DNA of 64,000 bases from Verrucomicrobiota bacterium (GTDB lineage Bacteria; Verrucomicrobiota; Verrucomicrobiia; Verrucomicrobiales; Akkermansiaceae). The notes below the pieces were generated by a model that saw only the letters and a list, made by a program, of their open reading frames with translations, made no database searches and was not told the DNA's origin. The stretch covers positions 1 to 64,000 of the forward strand of contig VHCM01000002.1 of NCBI GenBank assembly GCA_016871685.1, read 5' to 3'. The position numbers and the translations under genes are program-made. Of the stretch, positions 31,493-40,994 are shown piece after piece. Numbering within the stretch: the first letter of the stretch is position 1; the number at the start of each line of letters is the position of its first letter.

Positions 31493-31566
31493 AACCACAG
31501 ATGGCACAGAGTTCACAGATGGATGAATCCGATCTGCATCCGTGTACATCCTGTTCATCCGTGGTT
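31493..31566. repeat. Imperfect inverted repeat (REP-like)
   Basis: AACCACAGATGGCACAGAGTTCACAGATG pairs with CATCCGTGTACATCCTGTTCATCCGTGGTT (arms about 29-30 nt). Confidence 0.7.
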
Positions 31567-31587
31567 CTCTCTTTCTGAAGATGAGTC

Positions 31588-31711
31588 GGACGAGCGGGCC
31601 GCTCGTCCCTACCTTTTGGCCAAGGGATGCTGCCGCGCGGCAATTGAGGCGCACCTCTGCGGCAGCACATTCAAGGTAGGGATGGTCGGCCGCGACCGGC
31701 CCACTCTACCG
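31588..31711. repeat. Cluster of palindromic REP-like hairpins
   Basis: GGACGAGCGGGCCGCTCGTCC palindrome; nested CTACCTT..TGCTGCCGC..GCGGCAGCA..AAGGTAG; then GGTCGGCCGCGACC. Confidence 0.7.
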
Positions 31712-31845
31712 CAGACCAGACGTGCATCGCCCGGCACAATGATCCGCCCGCGCGGCAGACGGTTTCCAGCGAGACGCTGGAAACGACACGCGGGACGCGT
31801 GTGCTCCCAAGCCCGATTGGGCGCATCCGATCGCACCTGAGCCGC

Positions 31846-32190
31846 TCAAGCCGTGCGGCGGCGGCGCAGCAGCAACGCGGCACCAAACAAGCCGAGCACG
31901 GAGGTGGTCGGCTCGGGAATGGGTGCGCCGCCAATGTTCAGGGTCACCGACTCACCGCCGGAGAAGTTATAGACATAAGAGCCATTGTTCACCAGCTCCA
32001 TCTCGGCCAAGGTGCGATTGTCCATTTGCCAGGTCGCGCTCATTTCGGTGCCCGCCACGTAGTTTTGATCGAGAAAGATATTCGCGTTGCCATTAAGCAC
32101 CCGAATGGTGAATGCCGTGAAACCGGTGGCGCCGGCGGTGAGCGCGAATCCCTCCCGCTCGACCCAGAACGGCGCACAGCCGGTCGGTCG
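31846..32190 (-). pseudogene. 5'-truncated PEP-CTERM sorting-domain protein
   Basis: C-terminus IPEPTTSVLGLFGAALLLRRRRTA*; upstream reading APFWVEREGFALTAGATGFTAFTIRVLNGNANIFLDQNYVAGTEMS lacks a signal peptide or convincing start and stops resembling a gene where the 51-bp repeat begins. Confidence 0.65.
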
Positions 32191-32192
32191 AG

Positions 32193-32243
32193 GCCATCGG
32201 CAGCAGACGACGGAGGAAAAACGGTCAGGATTTTCAGCCTGAC
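32193..32243 (+). repeat. Direct repeat copy A flanking the VapBC-like cassette
   Basis: gccatcggcagcagacgacggaggaaaaacggtcaggattttcagcctgac; near-identical to 33051..33100. Confidence 0.8.
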
Positions 32244-32268
32244 TACACTTCAGTTGATGAATTGGTCA

Positions 32269-32652
32269 CTACCACCCGATCCGGGCGATTCCGGTGACTT
32301 GATCAAAATGGCAATCGCGGCTGATGACCGGCAACTTGTGTTGGCGAGCGATGGCAGCGATCCAGAGATCGTTCATCGGGATGGGTGTTCCAGCTGACGT
32401 GAGCTGGAGGCGGATTTTCGCATAGTGACGGGTGGTGGTTTCATCGACTGCGAGGATTGTGGTCGTGGCGAGCGCTTCAACCCACCATGCCGTCATTTTC
32501 TCGCGGAAGCGCGATTTCAAAATGCCGAAGCGGAATTCCGCCAACGCCGGGACTGGAACACAGAGACGGTCCGCGTGTTCGATGCGCCGGATGAAGGAGG
32601 GTTCATTGAGCCACCAAGCGGAAAGACCGTTGGTATCGAGGATCATTTCCAC
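32269..32652 (-). CDS. PIN-domain toxin (VapC-like)
   Basis: MILDTNGLSAWW...VPVPALAEFRFGI...IPMNDLWIAAIARQHKLPVISRDCHFDQV: PIN acidic residues and order. Confidence 0.88.
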   Translation of the reverse strand: MEMILDTNGLSAWWLNEPSFIRRIEHADRLCVPVPALAEFRFGILKSRFREKMTAWWVEALATTTILAVDETTTRHYAKIRLQLTSAGTPIPMNDLWIAAIARQHKLPVISRDCHFDQVTGIARIGW

Positions 32653-32903
32653 TCCTCCTCTTCGATTTGCTCGAAGTTCTCATCCACGAGTTGCTCGATG
32701 CGCTTGAGTTCCGCCACCATCTCCGGGTCATGCGCGGCAATGCCTGCAAACTTCATCCACGGCTTCTCCGCCGGATTCGGGCGCTTGCTCAACTTGTCCT
32801 GCAGCGCCTCGGTGATGTAGTCCTTCAGACGGATGCCCTGCCGTGCGGCCGTGGCTTTCACCTCACGAAACAGGGAATCCGGGAGTTCAATCGTCGTTCG
32901 CAC
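32643..32903 (-). CDS. VapB-like antitoxin (ribbon-helix-helix-like N-terminus)
   Basis: RTTIELPDSLFREVKATAARQGIRLKDYITEALQDKL; overlaps the toxin start by 10 bp; probable GTG start. Confidence 0.8.
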   Translation of the reverse strand: MRTTIELPDSLFREVKATAARQGIRLKDYITEALQDKLSKRPNPAEKPWMKFAGIAAHDPEMVAELKRIEQLVDENFEQIEEEEWK

Positions 32904-33050
32904 AAAAGCATATTTACATTTTTTCACGATCCTGCAAGCACGAAATACCTCAAATTCAATAAGGCGCGGGCGGGGCAATGAACGGGGGCGACAGATGCCG
33001 GACGCGCATCAATCGATGTCCAGATCAACCTTTGCAAACATCCTTTCGCT

Positions 33051-33100
33051 GCCATCGGCAGCAGGCGATGGAGGGAAACAGTCAAGATTTGCAGCCTGAC
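33051..33100 (+). repeat. Direct repeat copy B flanking the VapBC-like cassette
   Basis: gccatcggcagcaggcgatggagggaaacagtcaagatttgcagcctgac. Confidence 0.8.
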
Positions 33101-33774
33101 CCCATTTCCGGAAACCACCGCATGAGTTCCGCCGCGACGAGTTCGTGGCCGGTGCGGTTCGGGTGGTTGATCCATGACAAGAGACCGTCGAGGCGTTCGC
33201 GTCCGGCATGGCGCAGGCAGGCATCGAGGCTGTCGACCAGGCCGACGCCGGATTCCGCCGCAAGCCCGCGGATCTGCGCGGCGTGGGCCTCCAGCTCGTG
33301 CGCGTCTTCGCCATCGTAATCGGCGCATTGGGTGTTGTCGGGCGTGGGGGTGAGCAACAGCACGCGGACGCCGCGGGCGAGCGCGGCGTCGATCATCGAC
33401 CGCCATGCGTCGCGGGCGCGGTCGGGACCGAGCCTGCGGTCGTTGAGCGCGTAATCGAGCGTGACGACGTCCGGCCGGTGGCACAGCACCTCGCGTTCAA
33501 ATCGCGCCGCGCCGGACTCCGAGTTCTCGCCGCCCGATGCGGTGACGATCACATTGAACGCGGCATGGGGGAAGCGGTGGCAGAGCCCTTCACGCAGCAG
33601 GTGGGGATAGGCGTCGAGCGCGCGGACTTGCGGCGTGGCGAAGTACCCGGCGGGCACGCTGTGGCCGTGGCAGACGATGTGCACGTTGCGGTTGCCCGGC
33701 CAAGGAGTGCGCATCGCGACGAGCACCTCGTCGAGATACGTCGCGGGGTCGGCGGGGCGTCCGTCTGCGGTCAT
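33082..33774 (-). CDS. SGNH/GDSL hydrolase family protein
   Basis: HIVCHGHSVPAGYF; DVVTLDYALNDRRLG; SWINHPNRTGHELVAAEL. Confidence 0.75.
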   Translation of the reverse strand: MTADGRPADPATYLDEVLVAMRTPWPGNRNVHIVCHGHSVPAGYFATPQVRALDAYPHLLREGLCHRFPHAAFNVIVTASGGENSESGAARFEREVLCHRPDVVTLDYALNDRRLGPDRARDAWRSMIDAALARGVRVLLLTPTPDNTQCADYDGEDAHELEAHAAQIRGLAAESGVGLVDSLDACLRHAGRERLDGLLSWINHPNRTGHELVAAELMRWFPEMGSGCKS

Positions 33775-33816
33775 CGGTGCGATGCGGAAAAAATCGTCGG
33801 CAGGGCAGCGCGCGGA

Positions 33817-34527
33817 TCATTCCTCGACGAAGAGGATGCGTCCGCAGTTTTCGCAACGGACGACCTCGCGTCCGCTTTGCGCGGCGACAACGCTCGAGGC
33901 GATGAGTTTCATGTGGCAGCCGCCGCAGCGGCCGTCGCGCTCAGGCGCGATGGCCATGCCGTCCTTGGTCTTCATCAGCCGGTCGTACAACGGCAGGAGC
34001 ACTTCCGGCGCGGCTGCGGCAAGGGCCGTGCGCGTGTTGCGGGCCTCGGCCAGTTCGCCTTCGATGCGGCTGCGGCGCGCGACCACCTCGGCGAGATCCT
34101 GATCGACGAGCACCCGGGTGTGCGCGAGCGCCGCCTCGGCCTCCTTCATCACCGCACGATGCGCGTCGATCTCCTCCATGATCTCGAGTTCCTGCGTTTC
34201 GAGACCATCGACCTCCCGCTCGTAGCGCGTGATCTCATGGCCGAGCGCCTGATACTCCTCGTTCTTGCGGGTTTCAAACTGCTGGGTCTTGAGGCGTTGG
34301 ATCGTTGTGCGGCGCGTGCCGGCATCCAGCTCGAGCCGCTTGAGGCGCAATTCGCATTCGACGATCGCATCATGCGCCTTGGCGACCGACGCCTGGTCAC
34401 CGGCGAGCCGGCTTTTCGCCCTGGCCTCGTCCTGCGGCAGTTTGTCGACGTCCCGGCCCAGCGCGAGGATCCGCCGATCGCATTCCTGGAGCGCGAGCAA
34501 GGCGCGGACGTCGTCGAGCATGCCCAT
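33817..34527 (-). CDS. C4-type zinc-ribbon coiled-coil protein
   Basis: Coiled-coil N-terminus; CGGCHMKLIASSVVAAQSGREVVRCENCGRILFVEE C-terminal zinc ribbon. Confidence 0.85.
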   Translation of the reverse strand: MGMLDDVRALLALQECDRRILALGRDVDKLPQDEARAKSRLAGDQASVAKAHDAIVECELRLKRLELDAGTRRTTIQRLKTQQFETRKNEEYQALGHEITRYEREVDGLETQELEIMEEIDAHRAVMKEAEAALAHTRVLVDQDLAEVVARRSRIEGELAEARNTRTALAAAAPEVLLPLYDRLMKTKDGMAIAPERDGRCGGCHMKLIASSVVAAQSGREVVRCENCGRILFVEE

Positions 34528-34529
34528 GA

Positions 34530-35429
34530 CTACCCGCCGCGGACGCGACCCGCAAGCGGATTGACCGGTCGGCGCACCGCGTCGGCGGCATAGAGCGCGA
34601 TCGCCAGCCAGATCAGGGCGAAGGAAACCAAGCGGCCGGGATCCAACGGCTCGCCGTACACCGCACGGCCGATCACGAGTTGCAGCGACGGACCGATGAA
34701 CTGCAACATGCCGAGCGTGGCGAGCCGGATGTTGCGCGCCGCATGACCGAAGAACCACAACGGCAGCAACGTGGCCAACCCCGAGGCGGCCACCAGCAGA
34801 CCGTTGCCCAATCCGCCGCCGAATGCCGCGGAGGCCGACGGCATGGCGAAGCACAACCAAACCAATGCGAACGGCGCCATCAGGCAGGTCTCCAAGGTGA
34901 GTCCGGCGCGCGACTCCAACGGCGACACCTTGCGCACCACGGCGTAGAGTGAAAACGTCACCGCCAGCGTCACCGCCACCCACGGGAATCCGCCGACCGC
35001 GGGAATCTGGATCGCGACCCCGGCCAAGGCCAGGCCGATCGCCCACAGCCGCATCGTCGAGTGGCGTTCGCCAAACCAAATCACGCCGAAGAGCAGGTTG
35101 AAAAACGGATTCAGATAATAACCAAGCGCGCCCTCGATGATGCGGTCGTTGAGCGTGGCCCAGATGTAGAGCAGCCAGTTCGACGCGAGCAGGGCACCCG
35201 AAAGCCCGTGCCAAGCGAGGAGGCGCGGTGATCTCAGCGCGCCGCGCAACGCGGACCATTCACGCAGGCCCAGCGTCATCGCCAGCAAGAGCAGCAGCGA
35301 CCACAAAGTGCGCTGCGCCACAATGCCGCCGGGTGTGAGAAACCCGAGCGTTTTCCAAAACAAAGGCAGCACGCCCCACAGCGAGAACGCCGCCACGGCC
35401 GCCATCACCCCCGATCGTCCCGCATCCAT
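34530..35429 (-). CDS. rarD: EamA/RarD family transporter
   Basis: GVMAAVAAFSLWGVLPLFWKTL; hydrophobic throughout; LQFIGPSLQLVIGRAVYGEPL. Confidence 0.88.
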   Translation of the reverse strand: MDAGRSGVMAAVAAFSLWGVLPLFWKTLGFLTPGGIVAQRTLWSLLLLLAMTLGLREWSALRGALRSPRLLAWHGLSGALLASNWLLYIWATLNDRIIEGALGYYLNPFFNLLFGVIWFGERHSTMRLWAIGLALAGVAIQIPAVGGFPWVAVTLAVTFSLYAVVRKVSPLESRAGLTLETCLMAPFALVWLCFAMPSASAAFGGGLGNGLLVAASGLATLLPLWFFGHAARNIRLATLGMLQFIGPSLQLVIGRAVYGEPLDPGRLVSFALIWLAIALYAADAVRRPVNPLAGRVRGG

Positions 35430-35487
35430 GACGCAGGCTGGACGATCGCCCGGCCGCCACGAAGCAGAAAGCCGCGATCCGACAGGC

Positions 35488-36288
35488 TCAGATTTTCAAT
35501 TCATCAAGCAACGCCTTCACCCGCGGGTCCTCGAGAATTTTCGAAAGCATCGGATGACGCAGCAATTCGGCGAAGCGACCTTCGCCCGCCAGCCGCTGCA
35601 ACCGCGGATCCTCGACCACCAACGCACGCGGCACCGGCTTGCCGGTCTTGGGATCCGTCTCGGCGGGCTTGGCCGCACCAGCCTCACCTGCGGCGATCCA
35701 CTTCGCCAGCTTCACGCGCGACGGATCAGTGGACGGATCAATCGCGTGCATCCACGACTCCGGCACGGCACGCTCCATCCACGACCGGCGGCGCGGTTCG
35801 ACCGGCACCGCCTTGGGCGGCGAGCCGTCGGCCTTGCCCGCAGCAAACCCGCGCAATTCGCCGACCGAATCCTGATGGCGCACGATCGCGATGCCGACCA
35901 CCCACAGCAGCACCGCAGGCACCAACGCAAGCACCAGGCCGGCCAGCGTCTTACCCAACGAAAACACCGCTTCGGCAGTCTCTCCGCCCGCACCGCCAAA
36001 CGCGCCGGAAATCGCGCGCACCAACTTGCGGACGAGCAGGAACACCACCAGAAACGCGACAATCGGCACGCCAAATGTCAACGCCGGGACCGGTGCGCCC
36101 AAGAGGTCGGCCGACCACTGTGGCACCAGACGCCACACGATGAGCGCGACCCACGCGCCGGCCAACAGCGAGATCACCGAACACAACAGGCGCATCACGC
36201 CGCGCAACATCACAACGCCCACCCCCACTGCAAACACCACCAGCGCTGCCGCCGCGAAGACCAAGGGAAGACTGTAGCCGGATTCCAT
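35488..36288 (-). CDS. CvpA-like family membrane protein
   Basis: Four N-terminal hydrophobic segments, VGVGVVMLRGVMRLLCSVISLLAGAWVALIVW. Confidence 0.6.
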   Translation of the reverse strand: MESGYSLPLVFAAAALVVFAVGVGVVMLRGVMRLLCSVISLLAGAWVALIVWRLVPQWSADLLGAPVPALTFGVPIVAFLVVFLLVRKLVRAISGAFGGAGGETAEAVFSLGKTLAGLVLALVPAVLLWVVGIAIVRHQDSVGELRGFAAGKADGSPPKAVPVEPRRRSWMERAVPESWMHAIDPSTDPSRVKLAKWIAAGEAGAAKPAETDPKTGKPVPRALVVEDPRLQRLAGEGRFAELLRHPMLSKILEDPRVKALLDELKI

Positions 36289-36351
36289 GATCGTCGTGTG
36301 GGCAGGAGGCGGGATGCAAATCAGCAGGCGCGGACATGCGGCGACACGGCA

Positions 36352-37431
36352 TCAGAGGATCGTCCGCTGGCGTAGCAGGTGATCGCAAATGACCAGCGCG
36401 GCCATCGCCTCGACGATGGGCACCGCGCGCGGCAACACACAGGCGTCGTGGCGCCCTTTGCCCGCAAGCTCGGCGTCCTCGCCGGCGGAAGTCACCGTCT
36501 GTTGCGGCGTGAGAATCGTCGCGGTCGGCTTGAACGCCACGCGGAACACGATGTCCTCGCCATTCGAAATGCCACCCTGCACACCACCCGAACGGTTGCT
36601 CACCGTGCGCACCTTGCCGTCGATCATCCGGAACGGATCATTGTGCTCGCGACCGGTCATCCGAGTGCCCGCAAAACCCGAGCCGATCTCAAACCCCTTG
36701 GTCGCCGGAATTGACATCATCGCCTTGGCCAGATCGGCCTCGAGCTTGTCGAACACCGGCTCGCCCAGCCCCGCAGGCACGTGGCGGATCACACACTCGA
36801 CCACCCCGCCCACCGAATTGCCCTCCGAGCGCACCTGCTTGATCCGATCGACCATCACCGCAGCCGCCGCCGCATCACCGGTGCGCACCGGATTCGATTC
36901 GATGTCCTCGGCGCGAACCGTCGACGGATCGACCGACGCCGCGATGTCCTGAATCGACCGCACCCAGGCGAGAATCCCGATGCCCGGCTGGATCGCCTCG
37001 ATCACCCGCCGCGCCACCACCGCCGCCGCAACGCGGCCGATCGTCTCGCGCGCCGATGCCCGACCGCCGCCCGACGGCGCGCGAATGCCGTACTTCGCGT
37101 CATAGGTGAAATCCGCATGACTCGGCCGATAGGCCTGCGCCATCCCCTCGTAGGCCGACGGCCGCGCGTCCGTGTTGCGCACGACCATGGCGATCGGCGT
37201 GCCCAAGGTGACCCCCTCGTGCAGACCCGAGAGGATCTCCACCGCGTCCGCCTCGTTGCGAGTCGTCACGATATCCGACTGACCCGGCCGCCGCCGGTCG
37301 AGTTCGCGTTGGACCTCCTCCACGGACACCGGAACCCGCGGCGGACAGCCGTCGATCACCACACCAATCCCGGCCCCGTGCGACTCACCGAAGGTCGTCA
37401 CGCGGAACACCCTGCCGAAACTCGACGACAT
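36352..37431 (-). CDS. aroC: Chorismate synthase
   Basis: [76 protein letters not shown]. Confidence 0.95.
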   Translation of the reverse strand: MSSSFGRVFRVTTFGESHGAGIGVVIDGCPPRVPVSVEEVQRELDRRRPGQSDIVTTRNEADAVEILSGLHEGVTLGTPIAMVVRNTDARPSAYEGMAQAYRPSHADFTYDAKYGIRAPSGGGRASARETIGRVAAAVVARRVIEAIQPGIGILAWVRSIQDIAASVDPSTVRAEDIESNPVRTGDAAAAAVMVDRIKQVRSEGNSVGGVVECVIRHVPAGLGEPVFDKLEADLAKAMMSIPATKGFEIGSGFAGTRMTGREHNDPFRMIDGKVRTVSNRSGGVQGGISNGEDIVFRVAFKPTATILTPQQTVTSAGEDAELAGKGRHDACVLPRAVPIVEAMAALVICDHLLRQRTIL

Positions 37432-37541
37432 GCCGACACCCTAGCGAGACCTGCCTCCCCGGCAAGCAAACAGACCCGACGGCAACCACGTTCGCCCGGG
37501 CCGTCTCCCGCATTCCGCCAAGGACACCGGCACCCAGAGAA

Positions 37542-37564
37542 GATAAAGGGACAGTCCTTTTATT
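37542..37564. repeat. Near-palindromic repeat copy 1
   Basis: GATAAAGGGACAGTCCTTTTATT. Confidence 0.85.
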
Positions 37565-37585
37565 GGATCTCGCGGTGCCCATTGA

Positions 37586-37608
37586 GATAAAGGGACAGTC
37601 CTTTTATC
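37586..37608. repeat. Near-palindromic repeat copy 2
   Basis: GATAAAGGGACAGTCCTTTTATC. Confidence 0.85.
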
Positions 37609-37688
37609 GAAATCGGATTTACGCGGATCCACCACGATCTGCCCCCCGGGGATCCGCTCCTCCTGGATCCCGGCGACTGACATTTTCG

Positions 37689-37711
37689 GATAAAGGGACA
37701 GTCCTTTTATC
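37689..37711. repeat. Near-palindromic repeat copy 3
   Basis: GATAAAGGGACAGTCCTTTTATC. Confidence 0.85.
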
Positions 37712-37903
37712 AAAATTCCTGTCGATCCTTGGATTTTCCAGCGATGGTGGGCATGAAGGACGCGGCACCCGGTGGGCTGGGCAGTGGGTCCGCAGATTTT
37801 GCGAGGCCGACCATGTGACCAGATCTGCGCGATGATGAGATCGAAACAGGAATTGGAATCATTCTTGATTTTGGAAGCATCGCGATTAGTTTGCGGCCGC
37901 GAG

Positions 37904-38332
37904 ATGGTTGGCAAGCACGATTCCTGCGACGACCGCACCGGCATTCCTGATGAGATTGCCGGTCTGCGCATGACGCGTCAGCGGCAGGAGATCTACCGGA
38001 TCCTGCTCGAGGAGCGCAGCCACCCGACCGCCCACGAGGTATTCGTGAGGGCCAAGGACCGCCTGCCCAACATTTCGCTGGCCACCGTCTACAACTGCCT
38101 GGAGGCGCTGGTGAACCACGGCGTGATCCGCCAGGTGAACTTCGAGCGGGAATCGTCGCGCTACTGCCCGAACCTGCGGGAACACGGCCACTTTCACGAC
38201 GAGAGCACCGGGGTGATCCACGACGTGGGTTTCAAGCCCGGCTTCAATCCCGCCGATTTTCTCGACCTGCCGCCCGGAGCGGTCGTTCAGGACATCGAAA
38301 TCACCCTGCGCGGCAACGTCCCCGTCCTCTGA
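37904..38332 (+). CDS. Fur-family transcriptional regulator lacking CxxC zinc motif
   Basis: MTRQRQEIYRILLEERSHPTAHEVFVRAKDRLPNISLATVYNCLEALVNHGVIRQVNFERESSRYCPNLREHGHFHDESTGVIHDV. Confidence 0.85.
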   Translation: MVGKHDSCDDRTGIPDEIAGLRMTRQRQEIYRILLEERSHPTAHEVFVRAKDRLPNISLATVYNCLEALVNHGVIRQVNFERESSRYCPNLREHGHFHDESTGVIHDVGFKPGFNPADFLDLPPGAVVQDIEITLRGNVPVL

Positions 38333-38365
38333 TCCCCACTCCAATCCCCACCCACCACCAACCCC

Positions 38366-39118
<753 letters not shown>

Positions 39119-39156
39119 ATTACCCCGAACCACAAGCCCCGACCGGACCCCGAACC

Positions 39157-40596
39157 ATGTCCTACCAGGAAACCAACGCCATCCTCGACGACGAGACCCG
39201 CGAGGCGATCGACATCGACCGCAGCAAGGGGGACTTCACGTTTCCCGAGCGCCACAAGTACGACGCCGGCCGCGGGCTGACGGCCAACACCATCGACTAC
39301 ATCTGCGACGTCAAGAACGACCCCGAGTGGGTGCGCGAGTTCCGCCACAAGGCGCTGCGCGTGTTTTTGGAAAAACCGATGCCGACCCATTGGGCGACGC
39401 GGGATCTGGAGAACATCGTCTTTGAGAACATCCGCTACTACCTGTCGGACGGCGAGAGGCCCAAGCGCTCGTGGGACGAGGTGCCCGAGGATGTGCTCAA
39501 GACTTTCGAGCGGCTCGGCATCCCCGATCAGGAGCGCGCGTTCCTCGCGGGCGTCGAGGCGCAGTACGATTCCGAGGCCGCGTACTCGAACATGAAGGAC
39601 GAGCTGCGCAAGCAGGGTGTCCTCTTCGTGAGTTCGTCCGAGGGGCTCAAGGAGCATGAGGAGATCTTCCGGCCGTGGTTCGGCAAGGTGATCCCGACAG
39701 GCGACAACAAATTCTCCGCGCTCAACAGCGCGGTGTTCTCCGGCGGCTCGTTCATCTACGTGCCCAAAGGCGTGAAGCTCAAGCAGCCGCTGCAGGCGTA
39801 CTTCCGCATCAATTCGGAGAGCTTCGGCCAGTTCGAGCGCACGCTCATCATCGCCGACGAAGGCGCGGAAGTGATGTACATGGAGGGCTGCACCGCCCCG
39901 AAATTCGAGACCGCGACGCTGCACTCCGCAGTCGTTGAACTCGTCGCCCTCAAGGGAGCGAAGATCCAGTACGTCACCGTGCAGAACTGGAGCAGCAACG
40001 TCTTCAACCTCGTCACCAAGCGCGGCCTCGCCATGGAGGACGCCGAGGTGCGCTGGATCGACTGCAACATCGGCTCGCGCCTGACGATGAAGTATCCCGG
40101 CGTGATCATGAAGGGGCGTCGCGCGCGCGGCGAGGTGATCTCGATCGCCCTGGCCAACACCGGCCAGCACCAGGACACCGGCGCGAAGATGATCCACGCC
40201 GCCGACGAGACGACCTCCAACATCGTCTCGAAGTCGATCTCGGTGGGCGAGGGCCGCGCGACCTATCGCGGCCAGGTGCACATCCCGCGGCACCTCAAGG
40301 GCTGCCGGAACAACACCGAGTGCGACGCCCTGCTCATCAACAGCCGGTCGCGCACCGACACCTACCCGGCCATCACCGTGCGGGGCAACCGCCACGCCAC
40401 CCAGCACGAGGCGTCGGTGTCCCAGGTGTCCGAGGAAATGCTGTTCTACATGCAGCAGCGCGGCATCGACGAAGGCCACGCGATGTCGTTGGCCGTCAAC
40501 GGCTTCATCAACGACCTCGTGCGCGAGTTCCCGATGGAGTACTCGGTCGAACTCAAGCGCCTGATCGACCTCGAGATGGAGGGCAGCGTGGGCTGA
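39157..40596 (+). CDS. sufB: Fe-S cluster assembly protein SufB
   Basis: [11 protein letters not shown]...[60 protein letters not shown]. Confidence 0.96.
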   Translation: MSYQETNAILDDETREAIDIDRSKGDFTFPERHKYDAGRGLTANTIDYICDVKNDPEWVREFRHKALRVFLEKPMPTHWATRDLENIVFENIRYYLSDGERPKRSWDEVPEDVLKTFERLGIPDQERAFLAGVEAQYDSEAAYSNMKDELRKQGVLFVSSSEGLKEHEEIFRPWFGKVIPTGDNKFSALNSAVFSGGSFIYVPKGVKLKQPLQAYFRINSESFGQFERTLIIADEGAEVMYMEGCTAPKFETATLHSAVVELVALKGAKIQYVTVQNWSSNVFNLVTKRGLAMEDAEVRWIDCNIGSRLTMKYPGVIMKGRRARGEVISIALANTGQHQDTGAKMIHAADETTSNIVSKSISVGEGRATYRGQVHIPRHLKGCRNNTECDALLINSRSRTDTYPAITVRGNRHATQHEASVSQVSEEMLFYMQQRGIDEGHAMSLAVNGFINDLVREFPMEYSVELKRLIDLEMEGSVG

Positions 40597-40808
40597 TGAA
40601 CACTCATGGCCGCATGATACGGAGCATCGCACGCGTGGTTCCCGTCGAGGGTGACGATGAACGGAGTCTTGAATACTGGCTCACACGTACCCCCGACGAG
40701 CGCCTTTCCGCCCTTGAAGTCCTCAGATCGCAAATGTATGAATCCGAAACTGGAGATCCACCGAGACTTCAAAGAGTGCATCGGATTGTTGCTCTCTCGC
40801 AAAGTTGA
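40596..40808 (+). CDS. Small hypothetical protein, candidate partner of an MNT-type nucleotidyltransferase
   Basis: DERSLEYWLTRTPDERLSALEVLRSQMYESETGDPPRLQRVHRIV; resembles short proteins encoded upstream of nucleotidyltransferases; start overlaps the sufB stop. Confidence 0.6.
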   Translation: MNTHGRMIRSIARVVPVEGDDERSLEYWLTRTPDERLSALEVLRSQMYESETGDPPRLQRVHRIVALSQS

Positions 40809-40979
40809 GTTCGTCGTCATCGGTGGTTATGCGCTCGCTGCCCACGGGCGGCCGCGCTACACGGGTGACAAATCCCCTTCATCTCGCTTGATGACTTGTT
40901 GAAAAACAAACGGGCCACCGCCAGAAGCAAGGATCTCATCGATCTGGGACTTCTGAAGGATCCCGGCCAATCCACCTGA
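40738..40979 (+). pseudogene. Nucleotidyltransferase (DUF6036-like) with internal deletion
   Basis: N-terminal IHRDFKECIGLLLSRKVEFVVIGGYALAAHGRPRYTGD, then a frame change and C-terminal IPFISLDDLLKNKRATARSKDLIDLGLLKDPGQST*; the central catalytic region is missing. Confidence 0.75.
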
Positions 40980-40994
40980 ATCACACACCGGCCC

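Noticed and set aside
31368-31934. Several 70-105 aa ORFs in the REP-like tract
   Set aside because: They translate inverted repeats and palindromes in both strands; no coherent protein.
37441-37971. 176-aa minus-strand ORF containing repeated IKGLSLY peptides
   Set aside because: The peptide repetition is only the translation of the three palindromic DNA repeats; it also overlaps the fur start region.
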